DNA of 64,000 nucleotides from Caulobacterales bacterium (lineage in GTDB: Bacteria; Pseudomonadota; Alphaproteobacteria; Caulobacterales; Caulobacteraceae): NCBI GenBank assembly GCA_947474395.1, contig CANJID010000009.1, positions 1-64,000 of the forward strand, read 5' to 3'. A program made the position numbers and the translations under genes. Of the stretch, positions 57,230-64,000 are shown one piece after another. Positions within the stretch are counted from its first letter, which is position 1. Each line of letters opens with the position of its first letter. Under the pieces are notes generated by a model. The model did not search any database, was not told the DNA's origin, and worked only from the letters and a program-made list of their open reading frames with translations.

Positions 57230-58573
57230 GTGCGGCTGCCGGCCTTCCGCTCCACCGGGGGCAGGCTGGCGGCGGCCTACACGGCCGTCTTCGCCCTGGC
57301 GGTGGCGGCGCTGGGCGTGGTGCTGCTGCTGGCGACACGCAGCGCCCTTTCCGAACAGTTCGATTCCCAGGTGCGGGCCGAGGCGGCGGCCCTGACGCAG
57401 GAGTATCGCACCGAGGGGCTGGAGGGCGTGCTGCAGGCGGTGCGCGAGCGCGACCTGACGCCGGGCGCCCTGAACTACGGCCTGGCGGGTCCAGGGGGCC
57501 GGCCCCTGGCCGGTCGGCTCGCGGGGGCCAAGGCGCCGGACGGCTGGTCCCTGTTCCACATCCCCCGCGCGGAGGGCCGCCCCGAAACGGTGCGTCTGCT
57601 GACGGTCGCCCTGCCTGACGGCTACCGGCTGATGGTCGGGGACGACGTGGACCGGATCGAGGCCCTGGACAGCGTCATGCTGCGCGGCTTCGCCCTGGCC
57701 CTGGCGGGCGTGGTGCTGATCGGCGGGGCAGGGGGTTATGCGTTGAGCCGCGACCTGCGGCGGCGCTATGCGGCCATCTCCGGCACGGCGGAGGCGATCA
57801 TCGACGGGGACCTGGCCCGTCGAGTTCCGGTGAGGGGAAAGGAAGACGACCTCGACCGGCTGGCCCTGACCTTCAACCGCATGCTCGACCGCCTGGCCGA
57901 GCTGATGGAAAGCCTGCGCCAGGTATCGAGCGACATCGCCCATGACCTGCGCACGCCCCTGACCCGGCTCCGCCAGCGTCTGGAGGCCGCCCAGCGCAGC
58001 GCGGACCCGGCCGAGCGGGCGGCGGCGATCGACGGGGGCCTCGCCGACCTGGACGCCATGCTGGAGACCTTTGCGGGAATCCTGCGGATCGCCGAGATCG
58101 AGCGGGGCGCGCGGCGGGCGGGTTTCCGCCCCGTGGACCTATCCGCCACGGCGCGGATGGTGGTCGAGACCTTCGCCCCCTCGGCCGAGGAGGGCGGCCG
58201 CACCCTTGTCCACCAGCCCGGCGGGGCCGCGCTGGTGGAGGGGGACGCCGAGCTGATCGCCCAGATGCTGGTGAACCTGGTGGAAAACGGGCTTCGCCAT
58301 ACGCCCGCCGGCTCGACCGTGCGGGTGGCCGCGATGGCGGGCGCCTCGGGCGTCGTGCTGCGGGTCAGCGACGATGGCCCCGGCGTTCCCGAAAGCGAGC
58401 GGGAGCGGGTGTTCGGCCGCTTTTACCGGCTGGAGCGCAGCCGCTCGACTCCCGGCAGCGGCCTTGGCCTGCCCCTGGCGGCGGCGGTGGCCAAGCTGCA
58501 CGGGGCGGAGATCGTGCTCTCAGACGCGGGGCCGGGCCTCGCCGCCGACGTGCGCTTCCCGCCCGTCGACTGA
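57230..58573 (+). CDS. Sensor histidine kinase
   Basis: The 447-residue kinase has TM1 (about 14-36), a periplasmic sensor of about 115 residues, TM2 (about 153-172), a HAMP domain and the phosphoacceptor H-box SSDIAHDLRTPLTRL. N-box MLVNLVENGLRHTP, G1 VSDDGPGVPESER, the F-box FGRFYRLE and G2 GSGLGLPLAAAV complete it. The GTG start is four bases after the regulator stop, so the pair is co-translated. The sensor has no obvious His/Met cluster, so the signal is unknown. Confidence 0.9.
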   Translation: MRLPAFRSTGGRLAAAYTAVFALAVAALGVVLLLATRSALSEQFDSQVRAEAAALTQEYRTEGLEGVLQAVRERDLTPGALNYGLAGPGGRPLAGRLAGAKAPDGWSLFHIPRAEGRPETVRLLTVALPDGYRLMVGDDVDRIEALDSVMLRGFALALAGVVLIGGAGGYALSRDLRRRYAAISGTAEAIIDGDLARRVPVRGKEDDLDRLALTFNRMLDRLAELMESLRQVSSDIAHDLRTPLTRLRQRLEAAQRSADPAERAAAIDGGLADLDAMLETFAGILRIAEIERGARRAGFRPVDLSATARMVVETFAPSAEEGGRTLVHQPGGAALVEGDAELIAQMLVNLVENGLRHTPAGSTVRVAAMAGASGVVLRVSDDGPGVPESERERVFGRFYRLERSRSTPGSGLGLPLAAAVAKLHGAEIVLSDAGPGLAADVRFPPVD

Positions 58574-58654
58574 ACATTGGGGTTTGGCAATGTCGCGGAC
58601 ATCCGCCCGTCACACGGTTGGGCCCATCGTCTCCCCGACGGGGAGGAACCGGCC

Positions 58655-59665
58655 ATGAAGACGCTTCTGACGGCCTGCGCGGGCGCCGCGCTGCTGGCGA
58701 CGATGGGAGCAGCGGCCGCCGCCGCCGCAACGTCGGGCTACAAGCTGGTGGACCGCATCGCCGGGCCGGACGGGGGCTGGGACTACGCCGCCGTGGACGC
58801 CAAGCACAACCGGGTTCTGGTCGGGCGGGGCAACAACGTCATGTCGGTGGACCTCGCCACCAAGCAGGTCAACGGCACCTTCGGGACCGGCGTCGGCGTC
58901 CATGCCGCCCTGCCGATCAACGGCGGCGACCAGGTGCTGGTGACCAACGGCCGGGCCGACAACGTCACCATCCTCGACGGCGACACGGGCAAGCTGTTGG
59001 CGACGATCGCCACCGGCAAGAATCCGGACGCCGCCGCCATCGATCCGGCGAGCGGCCTGGTGCTGGTGATGAACCACTCCGGCGGCGACATCACCCTGAT
59101 CGACCCCAAGACGCGCAAGGCGGTGGGGACCATAGCGGTCGGCGGCGAGCTGGAGGCCGCGGCCTTCGACGGGGCCGGCAAGGCCTACGTCAATGTCGAG
59201 GATAAGGGCGAGATCGCCGTGATCGACATCAAGGCTGGCAAGACCCTGGCCCGTTACAAGCTGGCCGGCTGCGAGGGGCCCACGGGGATCGCCTACGCCC
59301 CCGCCGACAAGCTTCTGATCACGACCTGCGACGGGGTGGCCGAGGTGGTCAGCGCCGCCACGGGCAAGATCGTCGCCAGCATCAAGATCGGCGACGGGGC
59401 GGACGGGGTGGTGTTCGACACCCAGCGCAAGCTCGCCTTCGCCTCCTCGGGCGGGGACGGGACGATGTCGGTGATCTCCATCGCCGGGGGCAAGGCGGCC
59501 CTGGTCGACACAGTGAAGACCCAGACCCGGGCGCGGACCATCGCCCTCGACGCCCGTTCGGGCCGGCTCTACCTGCCCACCGCCAAGGCCGGGCCCCCGG
59601 CGGCCCCGGGCGGACGGCCGGGCACCCTGCCCGGCAGCTTTGAACTCCTCGTCGTCAGCCCGTGA
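58655..59665 (+). CDS. Exported YncE-like beta-propeller protein
   Basis: The 336-residue protein has a signal peptide to about residue 23 and seven-bladed YVTN/YncE-type repeats (VLVTNGRADNVTILDGDTGKLLATI, LVMNHSGGDITLIDPKTRKAVGTI, YVNVEDKGEIAVIDIKAGKTLARY). GGGAGGAA lies before ATG 58655. It sits between the two-component genes and the efflux genes, and is likely periplasmic. Function is not known; a surface or metal-binding role is only a guess. Confidence 0.8.
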   Translation: MKTLLTACAGAALLATMGAAAAAAATSGYKLVDRIAGPDGGWDYAAVDAKHNRVLVGRGNNVMSVDLATKQVNGTFGTGVGVHAALPINGGDQVLVTNGRADNVTILDGDTGKLLATIATGKNPDAAAIDPASGLVLVMNHSGGDITLIDPKTRKAVGTIAVGGELEAAAFDGAGKAYVNVEDKGEIAVIDIKAGKTLARYKLAGCEGPTGIAYAPADKLLITTCDGVAEVVSAATGKIVASIKIGDGADGVVFDTQRKLAFASSGGDGTMSVISIAGGKAALVDTVKTQTRARTIALDARSGRLYLPTAKAGPPAAPGGRPGTLPGSFELLVVSP

Positions 59666-59678
59666 GACCACGAAGCTC

Positions 59679-61055
59679 ATGAGCCCAAGAATCTGGGGCG
59701 CGGCCGTCGCCGGGACGATCCTGGCCGGCTGCGCCCAATTCCAGACCTATCAGCCGGCGCCGCTGGACGCCGCGCGCCTGCCGGCCGAGGTCGCCGCGCG
59801 GCGGCTGGAGGCCCGGCCCGACGGCGCCGCCTGGACGGGATCGGAGCTGTTGTCCCTGGCCCTGTCCCGCAACGCTCAGGTCGCGGCGGCGGCGGCGCGC
59901 TATCGCACCGCCTTGGCCGCCGCCCGCACGGCGCGGCAGCCAGCCGCCGCGACCCTGACCCTGACCACGGAATACAGCCGCGACGCGGGGGGCTCGTCCC
60001 CCTGGCTGTGGGGGCTGGGGACCGACTTCCCGCTGGACTTCGGGACCCGGCGTCAGGCCCGCCTGTCCACCGCGGACCTCGCCGCCCTGCAGGCCCTCTA
60101 CGACTATGGCGAAGTGGTCTGGAGCGTGCGGATCGCTCTGGAGCGCGCCCGCGCCGAGCTGGTCCTGGCGGACGAGGCCATCACCCTGGCCGAACAGGCC
60201 GCCGCGCTCCGCCGCGCGCGCTACGACCGGCTGGCCCAAAGGGTGGCGGCGGGGGAGGACGCCCGGTCCGTGACCCTCGTGGCCCAGGCCGAGCTGGCCC
60301 TCGCCGACCGCCGCGGGGCCGACGCCCGCGCCCGCCGGGAAACGGCCCTGACCGCCCTGTCCAGAGCCCTGGAGATGGATCCGGTCGCCGTGCGGACCCT
60401 GCAACTGGCCCAGGCCCCACCGGCGTCGGACCTCGCCCCCCTTCCGGCCTGGCGCACCGAGGCGGCCCTGACCCGGCGCGACGTGCTGCGGGCGGTGGCC
60501 GACTACGACCTCGCCGAGATCGCCCTGCGGCTTGAGATCGCCCGGCAGTACCCGGAGGTGCGGCTGGGGCCGGGCTACACCTGGGAGCGGGGGGTGACCA
60601 AACTGCCCTTCAACCTCAGCCTGGTCCTGCCGCCCTACGACCTGAACCGCTCGGCCATCGCCCAGGCCGAGGCCAGACGCGCCGACGCCGGACGTTCGCT
60701 GGAAGCGGTCCAGTCGGTCGTGCTGGCGGGAGTGGACCAGGCGGCGACGGCGCTGGCGAACGCGCGCGCCGCCCAGGTCCTGATCGAGACCCGCGACCTG
60801 CCGCTGGCCCGGCAGATGACCGCCAACATCCGCCGGGGCGTGACCGGCGGCGCCTTCGACCGCGTCGACCAGCTGCAGGCCGAGGCGGCGGAAGCCGAGA
60901 CCCTGTTCGCCGCCGCCGAGGCGCGCCGGGCCGTCCGCCTCGCCGAGGTGGACCTGCAGGACGCCCTGCGCCGCGCGTTCGATCCGGCCGAGACCGCCGT
61001 CCTGACCGCCGCCGTCAGTCCCCAAGCCGCCTCTCCTAACGGAGCCAAGCCATGA
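59679..61055 (+). CDS. TolC/CzcC-family outer-membrane efflux lipoprotein
   Basis: The 458-residue protein has a lipobox (GTILAGC, Cys18) and two OEP repeats of long coiled-coil helices (about 50-240 and 260-440), with short beta segments including TLTLTTEYSRD and EVRLGPGYTWERG. It forms the outer-membrane duct of an RND tripartite pump. ATG 59679 lies 13 bases after the propeller stop, and its own stop overlaps the adaptor ATG (ATGA). Confidence 0.87.
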   Translation: MSPRIWGAAVAGTILAGCAQFQTYQPAPLDAARLPAEVAARRLEARPDGAAWTGSELLSLALSRNAQVAAAAARYRTALAAARTARQPAAATLTLTTEYSRDAGGSSPWLWGLGTDFPLDFGTRRQARLSTADLAALQALYDYGEVVWSVRIALERARAELVLADEAITLAEQAAALRRARYDRLAQRVAAGEDARSVTLVAQAELALADRRGADARARRETALTALSRALEMDPVAVRTLQLAQAPPASDLAPLPAWRTEAALTRRDVLRAVADYDLAEIALRLEIARQYPEVRLGPGYTWERGVTKLPFNLSLVLPPYDLNRSAIAQAEARRADAGRSLEAVQSVVLAGVDQAATALANARAAQVLIETRDLPLARQMTANIRRGVTGGAFDRVDQLQAEAAEAETLFAAAEARRAVRLAEVDLQDALRRAFDPAETAVLTAAVSPQAASPNGAKP

Positions 61056-61984
61056 CACCCCGCCCCCTGCCGGCGCCCATCCTGGCCGGCGTCCTTGCCT
61101 GCGTCCTGGCCTCCGGCCCCGCTCTCGCGGCGGAGACCGGGAGCGTGGTCAAGCTGGACGCCGCCACCCAGACCCGCCTCGGCGTCGCCGTCGCGCCGCT
61201 GGCGGCGGAGCGCCGCGCGGCGGTGGTGACCGGCTTCGCCCGGGTGCTGGACCCCTCGCCCCTGGCCCAGCTCGACTCCGATATCGCCGTGGCCGCCATC
61301 GCCGCCGAAGCCTCCCGCGCTGAGGCCGTGCGCGCCCGCGCCCTGAACGCCGCCGACGCCACCGTCTCAACCCGCGTCGCCGAGGCGGCGGAAGCCGCCG
61401 CGCGCGGAGACGCCGCCAAGCTCGCCCTGCTGCGTCGCCGGCTGGGGCTGGAGTGGGGGCCGACCTTCCAGCGAATGTCCGACGCCGCCCGCTCGCGGCT
61501 GGTGGCCGGGCTGGCCGGCGGGACCAGCGCCCTGGTGCGCATCGACGTGGCGGGCTTCGCCGCCCTGAACGCCGCCAGCGCCGACCTTGACCTCGGCCCC
61601 GCCGGGCGGGCGCGGGCGACGATCCTCGGTCCGGCCCGGACCACCGATCCGCGGCTGCAGTCCACCGGCCTGATCGGGCTTGTCACCGGAGCGCAGGCGC
61701 GGCTGCTGGCGACCGGGTTCGCGGCCCCGGCGAGCCTGGCGGGGGGCGCCAGCGTTCAGGGCGTGGTGTTGCCCCGTTCGGCCCTGCTGAGGAACGAGGG
61801 TCGCACGCTCGTCTATGTCCGCAAGGACCCCGGCAGCTTCGAGCTGCGCGCGGCCGAGGGCGGCGTGCCGATCCCCTCCGGCCTGTTCGTGCCGCGCGGC
61901 TTCGCCCCCGGCGAGGCGGTGGTGGTCCAGGGCGCCTCGGCGCTGCACGCGGCCCAGAACCCGCCCGCCAAGGAAGAAGAATAG
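61052..61984 (+). CDS. Reduced RND efflux periplasmic adaptor (CzcB-like)
   Basis: The 310-residue exported protein (signal peptide to about residue 25, ALAAE) is coded between TolC-like and RND genes, so it should be the membrane-fusion adaptor. It has an N-terminal strand QTRLGVAVAPL, a long alanine-rich helical hairpin (about 75-135) and a C-terminal barrel with GVVLPRSALLRNEGRTLVYVRK and LFVPRGFAPGEAVVVQGA. The expected lipoyl half-motifs flanking the hairpin are weak and the length is short for CzcB/CusB, so it looks like a minimal variant. Confidence 0.78.
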   Translation: MTPRPLPAPILAGVLACVLASGPALAAETGSVVKLDAATQTRLGVAVAPLAAERRAAVVTGFARVLDPSPLAQLDSDIAVAAIAAEASRAEAVRARALNAADATVSTRVAEAAEAAARGDAAKLALLRRRLGLEWGPTFQRMSDAARSRLVAGLAGGTSALVRIDVAGFAALNAASADLDLGPAGRARATILGPARTTDPRLQSTGLIGLVTGAQARLLATGFAAPASLAGGASVQGVVLPRSALLRNEGRTLVYVRKDPGSFELRAAEGGVPIPSGLFVPRGFAPGEAVVVQGASALHAAQNPPAKEEE

Positions 61985-64000
61985 ATGCTCGCAAGCATCG
62001 TCCGCTGGTCGCTGAGCCGGCCCTGGATGGTGGCGCTGGCGGCGCTGCTGCTGCTGGCCTATGGCGCCTTCGCCCTGACCCGCGCCAAGTTCGACGTCTT
62101 CCCCGACTTCGTGCCCGCCCAGGCGGAGGTGCAGACCGAGGCGCCGGGTCTGACCGCCGAGCAGGTCGAGCAGCTGGTCACCCGGCCGGTGGAGCAGGCG
62201 GTCAACGGCGCTGCCGGGGTGGCGGCGGTGCGCTCGGAATCGATCCAGGGCCTGTCGGTGGTGACCGTGCTGTTCGCGGAAGGGTCCGACCCCTACCGCG
62301 CCCGCCAGGTGGTGGCCGAGAGTCTGGCCGAGGCGCAGTCCAGCCTGCCGGGCGGCGTGAAGTCCCCCAAGGTCGCGCCCCTTACGTCCTCGACCATGGA
62401 CCTCCTGAAGGTCGGCTTCACCAGCGATCGGCTCAGCCCCATGGCCCTGCGCGACCTGGTGCAGTGGACGGTGCGGCCGAGGCTTTTGGCGGCGGCGGGG
62501 GTGGCGCGGGCCACCGTCTACGGTGGCGAGGTGCGGCGGATCGAGGTGCGGGTCAGACCCGCCGCCCTGGCGGCGCGGGAGCTCAGCCTGTCGGACGTAC
62601 TGGCGGCGGTGCGGGCCTCCACCGGGCTCAGCGGCGGGGGCTTCATCGACACCCCTCAGCAGCGCATCCTGATCGAGCCCCGCGGCCAGGCCCTGACGCC
62701 TGACGCCATCGCCCAGGGCCAGATCATGGGCCCGGCGGGCTCGGCCCCCTTGCGCATCGGCGACGTGGCCGAGGTGGTCGAAGGCGCCGCCCCCGACACC
62801 GGCGAGGCGATCATCATGGGCAAGCGGGGAGTGCTGATCAGCCTCTCCAGCCAGTACGGGGCCAATACCCTGGACGCCACCCATGCGGTGGAAGCGGCGC
62901 TGGCGGAGCTGAAACCGGCGCTCGACGCCCAGGGCGTGGCCATGAACGCCGGGCTGCACCGGCCCGCCAACTTCATCTCCGCGGCCCTTTCCGGGATCGG
63001 GGAGGATCTCGGGATCGGGGCCGCGCTGATCGCCCTGGTGCTGTTCCTGTTCATGCGCGATGCGCGCACCGTCCTGGTCTCCTTCGTCTCCATCCCGCTC
63101 TCCCTGCTGTCGGCGGTGCTGGTGCTGGACGCCATGGGGTGGAGCATCAACACCATGACCCTGGGGGGCCTGGCCGTGGCTCTGGGGGTGGTGGTCGACG
63201 ATGCGGTGATCGACGTCGAGAACATCGTCCGCCGCCTGCGGGCCGCCAAGGGCGGGGAGGTCCCGCCGTTCGAGACCGTACTGGCTGCATCGCTGGAGGT
63301 GCGGGCGCCGGTGATCTACGCCACCCTGCTCCTGGCCCTGACCCTGGTCCCGGTCTTGATGCTGCACGGGCTGCAGGGCGCCTTCTTCTCGCCCCTGGCG
63401 GCCGCCTTCATCGTCGCCACCCTGGTGTCCCTCGCCGTGGCCATAGTGGTCACCCCGCCGCTCGCCCTGCTGGCCTTCGGCCGGGCGCGGCTGCCGGACG
63501 AGCCGCGCTACGTGGCCCGGGCCAAGGACTGGCACGAGCGGGTGCTGGCGCGGGCCTGCGGCCTGCCCTGGCTGGCGGCCGGCGCCTCGGCCCTCGCCGC
63601 GGTCGTCACTGTCGCCGGCTTCCTCCTGTTCAACTCCGAGCTCCTGCCCGCCTTCCGCGAGAGCCACTTCGTGCTCGGGGTCTCCGGGCCGCCGGGGACC
63701 TCCCTGGCGGTGATGCGGCGCTACGGCGAGGGCGTCACCAAGGACCTCCTGGCCATCGACGGTATCCAGAGCGCCGAGCAGCAGATCGGCCGCGCCGAGG
63801 GGGGCGAGGACACCTGGGGCCCCGAGAAGAGCGAGTTCCACGTCGAGCTGAAGCCGGGCCTCTCGGGTCACAGGCAGGATGAAATCCAGGAAGCCATCCA
63901 CGAGACCCTCGACGCCTACCCCGGCCTGCAGACCGAGGTGCTGACCTTCCTCGGCGACCGCATCGGCGAATCCCTTTCCGGTGAGACCGCGGCGCTGGCC
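61985..64000 (+). CDS. RND heavy-metal-efflux-type permease, N-terminal 672 codons (window edge)
   Basis: The open frame starts ATG 61985, directly after the adaptor stop, and runs off the right edge. TM1 is in RWSLSRPWMVALAALLLLAYGAFAL, followed by the porter-domain start DVFPDFVPAQAEVQTEAPGLTAEQVEQLVTRPVE, typical of the CzcA/CusA group. The TM4 segment LAVALGVVVDDAVIDVENIVRRL contains the Asp and Glu-Asn of the HME proton relay. TM2-6 lie near residues 336-490. It should pump a substrate from periplasm or membrane through the TolC partner, driven by protons; the substrate (metal or organic) cannot be told. Confidence 0.9.
   Translation, partial: MLASIVRWSLSRPWMVALAALLLLAYGAFALTRAKFDVFPDFVPAQAEVQTEAPGLTAEQVEQLVTRPVEQAVNGAAGVAAVRSESIQGLSVVTVLFAEGSDPYRARQVVAESLAEAQSSLPGGVKSPKVAPLTSSTMDLLKVGFTSDRLSPMALRDLVQWTVRPRLLAAAGVARATVYGGEVRRIEVRVRPAALAARELSLSDVLAAVRASTGLSGGGFIDTPQQRILIEPRGQALTPDAIAQGQIMGPAGSAPLRIGDVAEVVEGAAPDTGEAIIMGKRGVLISLSSQYGANTLDATHAVEAALAELKPALDAQGVAMNAGLHRPANFISAALSGIGEDLGIGAALIALVLFLFMRDARTVLVSFVSIPLSLLSAVLVLDAMGWSINTMTLGGLAVALGVVVDDAVIDVENIVRRLRAAKGGEVPPFETVLAASLEVRAPVIYATLLLALTLVPVLMLHGLQGAFFSPLAAAFIVATLVSLAVAIVVTPPLALLAFGRARLPDEPRYVARAKDWHERVLARACGLPWLAAGASALAAVVTVAGFLLFNSELLPAFRESHFVLGVSGPPGTSLAVMRRYGEGVTKDLLAIDGIQSAEQQIGRAEGGEDTWGPEKSEFHVELKPGLSGHRQDEIQEAIHETLDAYPGLQTEVLTFLGDRIGESLSGETAALA

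Noticed and set aside
61367-63901. 844-codon open frame on the minus strand
   Set aside because: It is antisense to the adaptor and RND permease genes; its His/Gly/Arg-rich composition is typical of GC-rich shadow frames.

Overview
The window is GC-rich, densely packed DNA from a Gram-negative alphaproteobacterium. Many genes overlap by 1-4 bases. Gene content (TonB receptors, XRE-cupin and MarR regulators, a chromosomal virB cluster, an alphaproteobacterial-type che operon with a STAS gene) best fits a Caulobacteraceae member such as Phenylobacterium or Caulobacter. This assignment is inference from style and content; no rRNA, tRNA or other taxonomic marker is present. No CRISPR array was seen.

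Layout. (1) 1-214: left end of an IS3-family insertion sequence, cut by the window edge. (2) 298-11074: a surface-polysaccharide region with a KpsF/KdsD-type isomerase, a tail-anchored TPR protein, a GT8 glycosyltransferase, a GT-B/CDP-glycerol-transferase-like enzyme, a sulfotransferase-like protein, a TagD-type glycerol-3-phosphate cytidylyltransferase, a discoidin-methyltransferase composite, a divergent GpsA and the 3' part of a KpsD/Wza-type SLBB exporter that has lost its 5' end. GpsA, TagD and the GT-B protein together could make and use CDP-glycerol, a teichoic-acid-like route that is unexpected in this kind of cell. (3) 11306-19908: a compact type IV secretion operon, virB1-2-3-4-6-8-9-10-11, with no virB5, virB7 or virD4. 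(4) 19905-27357, mostly minus strand: GT2 glycosyltransferase, acyl-CoA dehydrogenase, ManC-AGE fusion, pterin dehydratase, SMP-30-like propeller, dihaem cytochrome c and a probably inactive SNase-fold protein. (5) 27424-44641: catabolic and iron-uptake genes. These include a flavin monooxygenase-like acyl-CoA-dehydrogenase-fold protein, an SDR, a siderophore receptor divergent from a DUF3649/PepSY/DUF3325 operon, a flavocytochrome of the 4-cresol dehydrogenase/eugenol hydroxylase type, a GH19 lysozyme, a carboxylesterase, a PQQ-haem alcohol dehydrogenase and an aromatic-acid MFS transporter.

(6) 44756-53014: a TonB-dependent receptor and a chemotaxis operon (mcp, STAS, cheY, cheA, cheW, cheR, cheB) that converge on one junction near 46342. 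There the 3' ends of both the receptor and cheB are missing, leaving CheB as a receiver fragment of 92 native residues. This is either a real deletion or an assembly join, and it is the clearest structural anomaly in the window. (7) 53179-56505: an XRE-cupin regulator and two paralogous MarR regulators, the second divergent from a DHA2-type MFS exporter. (8) 56548-64000: an OmpR/histidine-kinase pair, a YncE-like propeller and a Czc-type RND efflux operon that runs off the right edge.

Four convergent gene pairs end with overlapping stop codons (CTAG three times, CTAA once), which illustrates how compact the genome is.
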